Shown piece after piece: positions 44,232 through 55,997 of a stretch of DNA of 64,000 bases. Origin of the DNA: Synaphobranchus kaupii (taxonomy: Eukaryota; Chordata; Actinopteri; Anguilliformes; Synaphobranchidae); the NCBI GenBank assembly GCA_029718625.1, contig CM056383.1, forward strand, positions 65,534,849 through 65,598,848, read 5' to 3'. The notes beneath the pieces are model-generated. The model saw only the letters and a program-made list of their open reading frames with translations, ran no database searches and had not been told where the DNA came from. Made by a program: the position numbers and the translations under genes. The first letter of the stretch is position 1; each line of letters begins with the position of its first letter.

Positions 44232-44650
44232 CAGTGCCCCACTATTATTGGCACCCCTGGTAAAGATGAGTAAAAAGGGTTATAAAAAATTCACCCTTAG
44301 GTGAGAAAAATGCAACCTTTAATTGAAATAAATTTATTATGAGAAAAAGAAATCCCTCATCAAGAAATAATTATTTTTAACGAAATGTGCTGCAATTATT
44401 GGCACCCCTGCATTTATATATATAGAATAAAGTCATTTTTAATATTTGGTCGCATATCCATTGCATGCCATGACTTCCTGATGTCTGTGATGGATCACTT
44501 TAAGGGTTGTTTCTCCTGACAAATTTTCCTATTGAACTCTATGGAAAAATAAGTCAGCAGAAGAAACCCTTCAAGTTATCCATCCATATCTACTGTATTT
44601 CTGGTAGCAGGGTGATGGTTTAAGGCTTGTTCGATACGTCAGACCCTTGA
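44232..44650 (+). mobile_element. Tc1-like left end with shortened hairpin module, copy F
   Basis: TA then CAGTGCCCCACTATTATTGG, closely followed by the GCATGCCATGACTTCCTGAT leader as in copy B. At GATGTCTGTGA it jumps directly to TGGATCACTTTAAGGG, so about 240 bp of the module core is deleted and mainly the hairpin remains. The right arm holds the continuous AAACCCTTCAAGTTATCC that shows the empty site for the Harbinger insertion in copy B. Confidence 0.8.
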
Positions 44651-47600
44651 CTTAACACAATTAACACAAAGTATGTCATAGGCTACCGGAGAAGGAAGAT
44701 TCAAAGCTTTGTTTCAAAAGCTTGCAGTGGCCAAACTGTCTTTTGTACACTGTCTTTTAGGTTTTGAGTCTGAGTGAAATTTTTAAATACAATATTTCTG
44801 GTTTTCAAAAAAATTTTAATTCAGCTAATAGCCACTTAGCTAAGGTCAAACAGTTTGAGAAGCTCAGAATAATGTTCATACCACCAAAAGTGAAGAATTA
44901 CAAACATGTTATTTGAGGGTAACGTGCTTGCTTGCTGTAATGCCATGGTTAGGTGGCCAAAGAAGTTCAAAGTACATGTCATTCACAAACTTTATATGCA
45001 TCCTTCTAGCTAGATACAATGGCAGTTTGCATGACTTATTTTAGCATAAAAAAGAGTTTGATTTAAGCATTAAATAACAAAATCCAGCACAATTTGACGC
45101 TCTGCAATGACAGGGTTGCGGACCCCTGGTGTGGCCCTTGGTACACTTTGGGGTGGAGGAAAGCCAATATGTTTTATTGCAGATAGAGGTGGGTTTTGGT
45201 GGGGCTGGCCTAACTTTCCATGGGGATGAAATTCTCAAAAGTTGAGAGAGTATTATGAAAGTTATCCATTTTGGGAAGCGTAAAGTATACAATGCTATTT
45301 TAAGCAGAAACATTGTGTTCTCTGGCATACTCTTATTGTATTTACGCCTTAACAGTGATTAGAAATTAAGTTTTGTTTGTTCTGTATGCCTGGCTTTTAT
45401 TCCGGTAATACAATGAGAGGGTACATATAAACAGATCAATTTAATTTAATTTAATAATTTTTTTTTTTGGTACCTACAATGTTGTATACTGGGCACCTAC
45501 CAGACATATTTAAAGCAATGTTAGCCATCTCACAGCCAGTTACACACAAGGGACTATTTTATCTCTCTTTATGCATTCTGAAAGCAGGCCCTAAAATGTG
45601 CACCAAAGGGAATGCTTAAACAATTGGAGACATGTTTTCTGTTCCCAGTTTTTGGGTTATCACCATTTTAAATGGCAGTGTAATTTGGCTGAAACACAGT
45701 CCATAGCCAAGACAAAATTAGAACCGCAGCCTAGAAGCCAATAATCAATTACAAATTTGTAACCCAGCAGTTTATTTCATATTCTTAAACCCATCAAGTA
45801 CGCTTCATAATTTAGATTTCCTGCTGTGTTTCGTCGCAGAGGGAGGGAAAAAAATAATGAGAATTTTGGCAGAAGTATTGTTAGAATTACATCCTGTAAA
45901 TGACTGTAACCATCTTAGAAATGGCTTTATTAAATATTTGCCCTACCCATCTATTTTGCTTACTAACCATGTACCTGGAGTTATATAATCCACTGAGGAC
46001 CCAGATGTATTTTTGTTTCTGCCACCCTGTACAAGAGCATAAATATGTACCTGTCAGATTTGATAGGAGGTTCGCTCAGCTGTGACATTAACTTCCAAAC
46101 TTTCTCCTGTCTCTTTAAACTTATTACTGTTCGTTCCAAGAAGGCCAAGCATAGCATCAATGTGACAGGCTCACTGTTTGAGCTTTACAGTGTCTCGGTC
46201 TTCGGTTATACTGGAAGGAGAAGGAAAAAAGCCAGTAATAGAACAGTGGGAACATTTAACTGTACAGACATTCTACTGATTTACAAATAAATTGTAAATC
46301 TACTACATATTTTTGTCCCCACACACACACAAATCAAGTATGTTTTTCACAAGTCAAGAATATGTGACCTGCTCCATCATTTTGAGTTGCTTTGACCCAG
46401 AAACACATTTTTCTGGCACTACCAACATTATTTTTCTTAATTCTACTCCAAATATTAAGTGTTATGCTCATTTAAATCTTGACTATCACCAAACCGTGTT
46501 TTTGATTTATTCACATAAATTTGAACTGTATTGATCCGCCGAGTTTGTTACAGAATGTTAATTCAGACATAACCCAACATTAACAGTCAGACAGCCCACA
46601 CGTTATCTTGGACTGTATGCAAAATGTAGGCATGTTGGCGTGTTTGTCCCTTTGTGCAGCAAACAAACTTACTGTTAGACGAACAGGAGTTGATGCTTTG
46701 AATTGGATGGCTATTTATTTATTCGTCGCTCTCTGCCAGTCTGCAGGTCACGCTCCTGCCAGGTCCGGAGGCAAAAAATATCCTGCTATGAGCTGGGGGC
46801 CCTGTTTGTCATTTCTTGCTCCTCTGACATTGATTGATTTAAAAACTTGGGTAATCTCTTCCTCTGAAGAGTCAATTTTCACTAAGTCTAGCTAGCTAGC
46901 CTAACTTCCCGGAGATAAAAAGTTTTGACTAAAATTTCAGTATCAATGAAGTCCTCCTCCTGTGGGTGGGCATTGATTGGGCGATAACGATTACGAGAAA
47001 GATTACAACCTACTTTTCAGCCAATTGCACCATATTTTTAACATACCCACAGTTGTTAATTCTACATTTGAGAGCTGTAGCATCATAAAACGTTTGTGTC
47101 CTGTTTACCCTGAAGGTGCCACTGTGTCCTATGTCATGGTGATTACAATGCGCTTACTCAAGAACAGAGGACGGTGGTGAGCATGACAGGAAGTGGAGAA
47201 CGAACTGGCGAGTTGGCTAGGCTGCCTGGGCTAAAAACAAAGCTGGACCAGATTATTCAGTAACACGACTCGTTTGCTTCTTGTTAATTACACTGCTAGA
47301 CACAATAGTAACCGTATGACCATTACAGCCGAATGGGATTTTGTAGACTAATGGGATCAAATCCTGCCACTATGTCACCAAATTGTGCTTTTATTTTTGT
47401 TTTTTTTACCACTTCCAAACATCCAGAAAAAAGCATCCAAATTTAACGTTGAATATCTCCGCCATTGATTGGTCCACAGAAATGGCAAAATAAAAACAAA
47501 ATAATCAAAATAAACCTGTGAATCTCTGCTTTACAATGGAAGTAACCATAAGCCTCTGTCTAAAATGGCTGTGACATTATTATGCGAGTTATGCTGTCAC

Positions 47601-48180
47601 ACCTCTCAACATAGCAGCCAAAGATTAATAATATATATATTATAATATGCCACTTGTAAAGCTTGGTCCACAGATGCTGCATACTATGTTTTGTGCATAT
47701 CGGTCCAGTCATTCTGGAACAGCTGTCATGTTTTCACAAAATTTAAAATGATCCTGCATACTATGAAGTAGTATGGTAGCTGGTATAGGCCTACTTGGAA
47801 GAACATAGGCCTACTATCTAGCATGCAAGGATGCATAACGCAAGTATGCATAATGGAACACAGCCAACATTTTTCCACGCTGGCCTGAGTGACCGCGTGA
47901 GCGTAGCAATTTAGGCTTTTTTTTTTTTTTTTTTTAACAGCAACATTTTATTAGGAAGACATGACAGTAATTTGGGTGCAAATTATCTAACCGTTTAAAA
48001 CAAACCTTAAAGGCCATAATAAAAATGTAAAAAAATAAATAAATAGTTTAGCCACGCTAGTATTTCCATGCCGACTAGCAGGAGCAGCACTGTTTACTCG
48101 GCTAGCCGACTCGTCCCGCACATCCCTAATGGTGGCTAGGCCTATAGCATTCAATACAAGCGTGCGCTTGATCAGAGCGG
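44651..48180. other. No recognisable gene
   Basis: Fragments resembling transposon ends occur: GGTTGCGGACCCCTGG near 45112 (hAT MITE-like), ATACTATGAAGTAGTATGG near 47758 and CCCGCACATCCCTAA near 48115 (hAT-like). A 95-codon frame at 46608-46895 shows no domain. No gene can be supported. Confidence 0.35.
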
Positions 48181-48204
48181 AACAAACGTTACGTAACGTT
48201 TGTT
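48181..48204. repeat. Perfect 24-bp palindrome
   Basis: AACAAACGTT-ACGT-AACGTTTGTT, centred on TACGTA, is fully self-complementary. It could form a small cruciform or be a dimeric factor site; nothing else supports a function. Confidence 0.9.
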
Positions 48205-48394
48205 TCGTTCATCGCACATGCACTACACATTCATAAAATTTTTTTTAATGTTCTCTTTCTTTAAATAAAAGGCTATGTAAAAGGCTAATTGTCATTTTTT
48301 AATAGAAGGATGTGTGGACATGTAATTTATTTTAATATATTACGTTAACATTACGTTATAAATGTGCTTAGGATGATTTTTTACCGGACATTAT

Positions 48395-48596
48395 GGCCAG
48401 CAAGATTTCAATTTGTTGGACTTTGACAGTTTTTGCTGGTAAAAAAACGGTAATCGTCATATGTAAACTGATTGATATTCTCAATAAAAAAATATATATA
48501 TTATGAACTACTTCTTCACTAGTTTGGAATGAGCTTTGCGGGATTTATTTTGCAGGCTGCTTGCAAAGTGAGGGGACAGGGCATCCGGACGCAGCC
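48395..48596. mobile_element. Partial copy of the 682-1147 MITE
   Basis: It shares ATTGATATTCTCAATAAAAA, ACTTCTTCACTAGTTTGGAA and GGGGACAGGGCA with 990-1110 and ends CCGGACGCAGCC, the diverged right inverted repeat. A matching left end is not evident. Confidence 0.65.
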
Positions 48597-48696
48597 TTTG
48601 TCTCTGAATTGACCAAATTTGGCATCTGCACGAAGGAGTTGAACAAAGCTAATAAAACAGAACAAAGTAGAAGAAAACAATAAAACAAACAAAATG

Positions 48697-48904
48697 TGCT
48701 GAGCAGGCCCTGCTCCTTTCTGGAGAGCAGGCTTCTGTGACATATGGTGCCATCACTGCCAATGCACAGTGCCTCAATCAAGATCAGGGGAAGGTTCTTA
48801 TAAGTTTGGCTAAATTTACCAGCAAGGAAGGGCTGCGGAGTGCTGATGCCATCTGGGAGGCGGCCAAACAAATCAAGGCAGCAACCTGGTGGAAGGGCCT
48901 CTAA
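48697..48904 (+). other. Coding-like frame of unknown origin
   Basis: A plus-strand frame without a start codon reads ALLLSGEQASVTYGAITANA, then QDQGKVLISLAKFTSKEGLR and SADAIWEAAKQIKAATWW before a stop. The mix of polar and hydrophobic residues and the lack of stops look protein-like. The opposite strand is also open for 134 codons (48545-48949), so chance or GC content could explain it. I recognise no family. It could be a fragment of a retrocopy or of a transposon gene. Confidence 0.25.
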
Positions 48905-49171
48905 GTGCGAAGACATGTCCCGTGTGCCCAGGGCCCTGAGCAGCCACAAGATCAGCGCCTATGCTAGGGCTAGTCCCGCCTTTATTGCACTATTGCTTCT
49001 GCTCTAGTGACTCATCTGGCCAATAAGGTGTCCGTTGCAACAGTGTCAGTTTTGCAGGCCTCCAATCAAGTAACGACTGAAGCAGGTGGATTTTATTTTA
49101 TGACCAAGGTAACGAGGATGAACTGCTCCAGTAAAAATATCCAGTTGTATAAATTGATTGTGTGTTGTTGT

Positions 49172-49217
49172 CATTATTATTATTATTATTATTATTATCA
49201 ATAATAATAATAATAAT
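49172..49217. repeat. (ATT)n/(AAT)n microsatellite
   Basis: ATT repeats are followed by their complement AAT repeats around ATCAATA, giving a simple hairpin. Confidence 0.9.
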
Positions 49218-50125
49218 GTTCTTGACTGAACTTAGCTTCATCGTGAATCAGGTTTCAACACAATTCATTTAAGTACAATAGTGTCTATTAAGATAAAAGT
49301 TGTGCGATCCACAAATTGGGAGCTGCGAATTGAAGGGAAAACACAGTTACATCTCAGCTGGATTCCACAGGACATTATCGCTTGATTTGCATTACTGAGG
49401 TGGCTGGCTTCTGTGAACCAATGATCTGTTCTCCCCTTGCTTTTAATCCCACATGAGATGTGTAATTGTGTCTGTGTATTCAGGGTCTGATTTACTGAGA
49501 CCTTTAGCGTGTGCAAAATTATTGCTTGTTTTTGTGTCTCTTTTTAGAATTTCACCCTCTGTCATTGTATATCCATGTATTTAGTAATTGTACAGCACTT
49601 CGGTTGTTGGTAGTCTTTTTAAATGTGCTTTAGAAATAAAATTGACTTGGTTCCGGGACACAATTTCCATTTACTCCTGTAAACAAAATTCCAGTGCAAT
49701 TTAACCCTGTTCTTTTCATATTTATTTATTTATTTATTTTCATGTTTGATATTATTTTTGAAATATTTTTGAAATGCATGTATCGCCAGGCCATGTCTTT
49801 GACAGAAGCCTTCTCAACTTTCATTGGCCTCAGAATTTCTTCATAATTCATACGGTTTAGCAGGATTACGAGTGCAAAAGCACAAATAAATGATGTCTAA
49901 ATTACTATTAGAATGACCTGCACATCAGTCACTTCTATTAATTGAAAAAGTAAACATGTTAATACATGGAAACTACATATACATTTACCTATAAACTACA
50001 GCACATAACATTTCCACTTAATATTCCACTTTGAACCAGCCAGCATCATTTACTTAATTATTGATTGATTGTGTAGAATATTTCTTTCTCTCATTTGCCC
50101 TTAGGAATTAACCAGCCCCCTCAAC

Positions 50126-50128
<3 letters not shown>
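49218..50128. other. No recognisable gene
   Basis: AT-rich DNA, with a short (TTTA)n at about 49720-49739. No domain or repeat end recognised. Confidence 0.4.
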
Positions 50129-50169
<41 letters not shown>

Positions 50170-50226
50170 GTACACACACACACACTCGTACACACACACA
50201 CACACTCGTACACACACACACACACA

Positions 50227-50269
<43 letters not shown>

Positions 50270-50313
50270 GCACGCACGCACGCACACACACATACACACA
50301 CACACACACACAC
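50129..50313. repeat. Compound (CA)n microsatellite
   Basis: CA runs are interrupted at intervals by CTCGTA and by (GCAC)n. The frames across it on both strands are repeat artefacts. Confidence 0.97.
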
Positions 50314-51593
50314 AGTGCACACTGCAGTCCCTGCTCAGTCAATTTTTTGCTTATCAGGCCAATCAACTCTATGTCAATCAAAGTCCCTCCTGATTGTCCT
50401 TCGAGAAGCAATATTGTATTTCACATGAGAGACCTTGCCAATTATATACCAGAAGTGATTAGCTCTATATAATCGTATTACTTGTTGTTTGTTTAAGAAG
50501 TTATTATGTATAAAACTCTATTTGAACCAAGGACAGAAACCGTATTGTTTAATGAACTTTTAGAAGCAGTTACAGATCAACTATTATATATCCACCAGTA
50601 AAATGTTATAATGTGTAAATAATACCTAAAGACGAAGGTTTTATATTTTTCCCATCATGGCAATGGATTGAAAATATGTACCTTGTTTAAAATATATATA
50701 TAAATAGATAAAATAAAAATGATCTTGCAGCTGAATCTTTAATGAAATGTACTGAGAATGCGGAGGTAGTGAAGTGTAGGGCTTTATTCATTTTTAAATG
50801 CCTTTATTTAAAAGAGAGATACAATCACATTCTCAGACATGCATTGCACCATTAATATTTGAGTATAATATATTTGGTCATTATGGACTATGCCAGGGTC
50901 CTTTGGATGGAGAAGGGGGTACCATGATTTAATTGTATAGTAAGGACATTTATTTTGTATATTCAACCTAATACCTTTTGAATTCCTGCAAAATGGGGGG
51001 GGGGGGGGGGGGGGGGGGTCATATATTTGTGGCCCATAAACTTGAATTAAGTAAACCATAAGCCTGGTAATAAATGTGGGATTACACTGTGAACAAATAT
51101 ATTAACAAAATAATTATTCATTCACAGTATGGCATATCCACTACAAATTTACTGAACAACATGCAAAGTCTAGCCCAGTTACTAGATTTTGCGTATAAAA
51201 ATGAATTATGCAAGAACAATGGATAAATTATCAAATGCGCCCTTTCGTGCTTTGATTAAACACAACTTCATACCACAAACAAGCCAGGTCAAGTTCTCAC
51301 TTTTTCACCAAAATATTTTTTGTTCATGGTAATTAAAACCCACACAAGATATCTATCATTTCCTTTTATTGCTTTGCCATCAGCAAATAGGAAGAGAGCA
51401 ATATAATGTGCGGTCCCCACACACACTAATCTCCTTAAAGAATATCATTTTATCTGGTGATTAGTATCTGCAACAGTGATGATGATAATGGACTGTGCTG
51501 TGGTGTGATACAGCACATTCCGTTGAATGCTTAAGTGTGATATGTATACGTATATATTATATCCGATTGTTAAATAAACCATCTATATAGTTA
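50314..51593. other. No recognisable gene; long G-run
   Basis: A run of 24 G lies at 50995-51018. The remainder is AT-rich with no recognisable feature. The last 14 bases before 51594 are the left target duplication of the next element. Confidence 0.4.
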
Positions 51594-51820
51594 AAAGGGG
51601 GTGATCCCAAACGCGCTACAAGCCGGCTATATAAACAAGGAACTATAGGTGCTCAACAGAAGGACCAGTGAATAAAGAGAATACCAAACCCGGACTACTT
51701 CGCTAGGACTAACCCGAGATAAGGAGGACTGGAGCACACAGAGCTCAGAGCAAAACAAAATATTTTAATGCGACTGACGTTTCGACGTCAACGACGTCTT
51801 CTTCAGAGTCAAAATGGAAA
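51594..51820. mobile_element. Probable Penelope-like retroelement fragment, 227 bp
   Basis: CATCTATATAGTTA flanks the segment exactly, at 51580-51593 and 51821-51834, a 14-bp target duplication. Near the right end GACTGACGTTTCGACGTCAA leads to ACGTCTTCTTCAGAGTC, a phrase typical of Penelope-like element termini in vertebrates. No reverse transcriptase or GIY-YIG sequence is present, so this is a terminal fragment. Confidence 0.5.
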
Positions 51821-51834
51821 CATCTATATAGTTA

Positions 51835-53086
51835 TTTCGGAAGATGGAGTCTTATATAAAAACAAAAATATTCAGTGTACAAACTCTAGAGTTTATATGT
51901 TGAAAGTCTCATTAAATAACTGCAGTAATGTTATGCTCAAGTGATTTCGGACCCACTTAATGAAATTGAAAGTTGATACTTAAACTGCAGCTGCTATTTT
52001 GCATAACAAACTAAAGATCAGGCGGCAGAGAGTCCAGAAAAAAACTATTATGTAATCAACTGTGAAAATAATGACAGAGCACACGGGCATTACCGCTGGT
52101 GATTCACTTCTACTTCCTCATAAGAAACTGTCTGCACTGTGCAGACATATACTTTACATCTGTTCATCCTCAGGCTGCTAAAATGAGTGCCGATGATTAA
52201 ATTAGGCTGCCCACTGGCACTCCTGATTAGAAAAAATATATATATTATAATAATATAGAGCAATATTTCTCCTTCATTCTCTCTCCAGAGCTAGAAATAT
52301 AGCAATCAGTGTGAAACTGTGTTAAAATAGCCTACTTTTGGAATGAAATGTACTTCAGTTTTTATATACATTGCATTTCTTTTTAATTGACCGCTAAAGA
52401 GATATTAGTTAGCATAAGCCTTTGTGGCAATGTAAATTGTACAAATGAGTCCTTAGATTGAACTAATTTAATTCATAAATATTAGTTTAATTAATATTGG
52501 TTAATTCCTAAAGGGCATCCAGTTCATCAAATACATTATGATAGTTGTTTATGGTTTTTATAATGTTAACTATAGAGAGTAAACTTAAATTAATAATTCA
52601 GGGCGGCTCAACTAGATGACGTAATGAATGGAATCTGTGTAAACTGCAATACAGCCATTACATTGGGAGGACAGTTATTTTCATAATAGGCAAACATAGT
52701 TATTCTAATCAAGCTATCTGGTGAACTATTGATTATGGTCAGTCAAATTTGTTTAGATTTTACAAAAACATAGCAGTGAGCCAATACATCCAATAATTGG
52801 CTTCCTCTGGAGATAACTTTTAAATATGGTCACTTAATGAGAAGTACAATCCCTAGGTCTGCATAATCCCAAAGCAGGATTGATGCTTATGCCCTTGTAT
52901 CAAGTTGAACAAGGTAAAAAAGGTAAATGAGGACAGAGATCCTATCAGATGCTCTTTATATGCCCAGACAAGCTTGTTTTCTGTGATTTGTGCACAAAGC
53001 CATTACAAAAGGTTTAGCTGAAATTGAATGCATTAGTATCTGTATAAAAGCAAGAGTGCATGTCTCACGTACAAAATCATATTGTA
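51835..53086. other. No recognisable gene
   Basis: AT-rich DNA without recognisable frames or repeats. Confidence 0.4.
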
Positions 53087-53211
53087 CACTGCCTGTCGCC
53101 GTTGCACCCGTCATGCATAGTGCCCACTGTACAAGCCTCAGGAGGCAGTGTTATGATCTGGGGTTGCTTCAATTGGTCAGGTCTAGGCTCAGCAATGTTA
53201 TGCAGCAATAA
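53087..53211 (+). pseudogene. Tc1-like transposase fragment, left piece
   Basis: TA then CACTGCCTGTCGCC begins a copy of the 23465-23968 family; GTCATGCATAGTGCCCACTG and GGAGGCAGTGTTATGATCTG match it closely. It stops at CAATAA, where a LINE has inserted; the sequence resumes at 54047. Confidence 0.85.
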
Positions 53212-54046
53212 TAATTAATATAAAACAAAAAAAATAATAACAAAAAATAATACATAATAAAAAACAGCGTATTTCCATCTACGAAACATACGTAGCTAAG
53301 GTCAGGCCTCTCCTGTCTCTTCAAGACGTCGAGAAGCTGGTCCATGCCTTTGTGTCAAGCAGTCTGGACTACTGTAATTCCTTATACATAGGCCTTCCTA
53401 AAACAGTTATTGCCAGACTGCAGACTGTCCAAAATGCTGCTGTCAGGGTTTTGACTAAGACTAGGAAAAATGAACACATTACTCCTGTAATTTTTTAAAT
53501 TACATTGGCTCCCGGTTCTGTTCAGAATAGATTTTAAAATTCTCTCTTTGGTCTACAGATCATTAAATGGGCTTAGCGCCCTCCTATATTACCAAGCATC
53601 TAACACCTTATGTCCATGCGCGCACACTCAGGTCCTCTGAGGCCAGCCTTTTGACTGTACCAAAGACCAAAAAGGAAGTTGGCGAAGCCTCTTTCTCCTC
53701 TTACGTCCCCTAAAGCGTGGAACAGCATACCGCTGTCTATTTGCATGTCAGAATCATTTGACATTTTTAGAAAGGACCTAAAAAACGTATCTGTTTAATT
53801 TATCTTTTAAGTAGAGGACTACGCAACTCAACCCCATGCCTCCCACATTCTTTTTTATTATCATGTTTTGATTCTTTCTGTTTTGTTGTTTTGGTTTTTC
53901 TTTTATATCCTTATTGTAGTCCTTGGTGTAAACATTTTGTGTGTTTTTTATTGAATGTTTTTGTTGATCTGCTTAGATATGTTTATGTACAGCACTTTGA
54001 GCTGCTTTTTTGCATGAAAGATGCTATATAAAATAAAATAAACTTG
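53212..54046 (+). mobile_element. L2/CR1-like LINE, 3' part, inserted in a Tc1 copy
   Basis: Frames read VEKLVHAFVSSSLDYCNSLY, IARLQTVQNAAVRVLTKTRK, then, after shifts, LHWLPV, FRIDFKILSLVYRSLNGLA and SYITKHLTPYVHARTLRSS. This is the post-RT region of jockey-superfamily LINEs. The 3' end AGCACTTTGAGCTGC through GATGCTATATAAAATAAA is the usual tail. AATAA at 53207-53211 and 54047-54051 may be a short target duplication. The copy is 5'-truncated and full of stops. Confidence 0.85.
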
Positions 54047-54165
54047 AATAAAATGAAGTCAGCTGAGTACCTGAATGTACTGATTGACCAGGTTATCCCA
54101 TCAATGGGCATATTCCAGGACGACAATGCCAAGATTCATCGGGCTCAAATTGTGAAAGAGGTTTA
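54047..54165 (+). pseudogene. Tc1-like transposase fragment, right piece
   Basis: The continuation AATAAAATGAAGTCAGCTGA runs on to GGACGACAATGCCAAGATTC and TTGTGAAAGAG, as in 23600-23710. It covers the second catalytic aspartate. It ends abruptly at 54165, where a different Tc1 family end begins. Confidence 0.85.
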
Positions 54166-54269
54166 AATTTTTTTCGGTGTGAGATTAAGCTAATTCACCA
54201 AACGGTGAATTTTTTATAATCCTTTTTACTCATCTTTACTAGGGGTGCCAATAATAGTGGAGGGCACTG
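54166..54269 (-). mobile_element. Right terminal repeat of the CAGTGCCC Tc1 family
   Basis: CTTTTTACTCATCTTTACTA then GGGGTGCCAATAATAGTGG and AGGGCACTG, followed by TA. It is the inverted counterpart of the left ends at 5545 and 44232. Its own left half is absent here. An (AT)n run follows at 54283-54308. Confidence 0.8.
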
Positions 54270-54276
54270 TATGTAG

Positions 54277-54308
<32 letters not shown>

Positions 54309-54347
54309 GTGCAGTGTATATATATATAGATCAATGTAACACAACTT

Positions 54348-54838
54348 TCACATTACTTGTGAATAAATAACAGGTAAACTAAAGTGTACAAAGTATACTT
54401 TTTTTTGTTTTTTAGTAAGGTCTACATGATGCATTTGTAGGTAGAATTGAGGCTGTATGTGACTCCATTGGGAGGTGTGGAGTAATGTCTGGTTTTCCAA
54501 TCCAATGAGTATTGTTTTCTTGGCGATAGTAAGGGCGACTAAGATAAGGTTAGTGTTGCGAACAGCAGGGTTACGAGCGGAAAGGTCTCCCAGTAAAAAT
54601 GTGGGGGATAGTGGAACGCTGCAGTCCAGAAACCAGGACATAGTGCTGGTGGCTGCGTTCCAGAATTGATGAACAGGTGGGCAGAGCCAGGTGGCACGAA
54701 GATAGGTGTCAGGTGTATCACTAGAGCAGCGAGAGCAGGTGTCGGAGTCAGTGAAACCCATTTTGTACATCTTGTGCAAATGTTGCTCTGTGATTGACTT
54801 TTGTATTGAATTAGTTGTGCATTAGTGTATGAAGCCAT
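54348..54838 (-). pseudogene. L1-like LINE ORF2 C-terminal fragment
   Basis: The minus strand reads HKMYKMGFTDSDTCSRCSSD, then ATWLCPPVHQFWNAATSTMS and NTNLILVALTIAKKTIL. The C..C then LCP..HQFW pattern is the C-terminal cysteine-rich region of L1/Tx1-type ORF2 proteins. An expected histidine before the WLC appears as arginine. An upstream frame (to 54838) continues the same protein after a shift. The (AT)n tract downstream would be its 3' tail. Confidence 0.7.
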
Positions 54839-55892
54839 TGTGAAAGTGTTAAGTGTAGTTCTTTGACTTTGGGAGAATACAACATTTTGTCAAGTTCTGT
54901 TGAAGATATTTAGTATACTGCGTACATAATCCATCACTTACATTTTAAGCTGAGCTACAGAATTCACATGAAGTTAATGAGCTTTTAAAATTACGTGTGT
55001 GGTTATTGTCTTATAACTTTAAGCCTTGATTAATTTTTTTTTCCCATTTACTTGTCTTGAAATCACCTTGTGATTTAAAATTGCAAACCTGAAGTAATGG
55101 TGCAGGATATTTCTATTCATGAGGGACAAGAAATTGCTGAGTAATTCAAATTATGCAGTAGTCTTGAATGTTGGGGCCTGTCCAGCCCCAGTTTGAAAAT
55201 TGCATTTTGAATTGCAGCATTATGGGGTGTATGAAACAGGACGGGGCAATATTTAAAGCTAAATTTTATTCAGTGGAATCTACTCAAACCTAAAACTGTG
55301 ACAATTGGCAGCAGTTTTTTTTTCATGGGTAACAAAAAAAAAAAACGGGTGAATTATTTCTGTCAATTATAATGGCCTGTGTTATTTGAGCTTTCCAGGA
55401 AATGTATTCAGAACTAAATCTATAGATGTGTAAAAGTTTATCAAGTAAAACAAGTGAAATGAAAAATAAATAGTTATGTGACTACTTTGCCTTATTTTAT
55501 GAATAGTGTAATTTCTTGAATTTGAAAGGTTCAAGGGCATACGGCATATGCAATTTGTTTTATCCATTTCAATGGAAGGTTACACTTTGCAATGTTTGTA
55601 ACTTCCTCCCCTGGCAGGATTTACTGCACAGTTTGTGATGAACGATGCTTTGCGATGACATGCATAGAAAGTTTGATTCTTTTCTCTTGATTGCAATATA
55701 GACCATACAATTATCGAGGGAAAATAAAATGTCTACATTGTGCCTGAAATAATCAATAAGCCAAAAAAAAATTCAAAAAACTCTTGGCAGCCAGTTATTT
55801 TACTGTTTTACATCTGGTTTAGGCCTTGCTGGTTAGCCATTATTAGTGTGGTTGCTTCAGCAACACACTGCCTGTTTTCTTGCAAACTTCTT
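54839..55892. other. No recognisable gene
   Basis: AT-rich DNA with frames under 65 codons before 55740. Confidence 0.4.
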
Positions 55893-55997
55893 ATAGACCA
55901 ATTCCATTGGGTCACACAATTTGGATGCGTGCGCAGATCGGTTGCAGAAAAAACACGTATAGATACGAGCCTAACAAATCATACAAAATACCCTTCA

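Noticed and set aside
47740..48129. hAT element bounded by ATACTATGAAGTAGTATGG and CCCGCACATCCCTAA
   Set aside because: The two sequences are not inverted copies of each other and no target duplication is visible.
50095..50472. Frames on both strands across the CA array
   Set aside because: They are simple repeat translations (THTH and VCVC).
50995..51018. Long G- and C-runs (also 19840, 22313, 26892) as G-quadruplex signals
   Set aside because: Homopolymer runs of this length are common microsatellites and assembly-prone; nothing nearby suggests function.
51594..51834. Hammerhead ribozyme in the Penelope-like fragment
   Set aside because: Some Penelope-like elements carry one, but the core CTGATGA and matching GAAA were not found on either strand.
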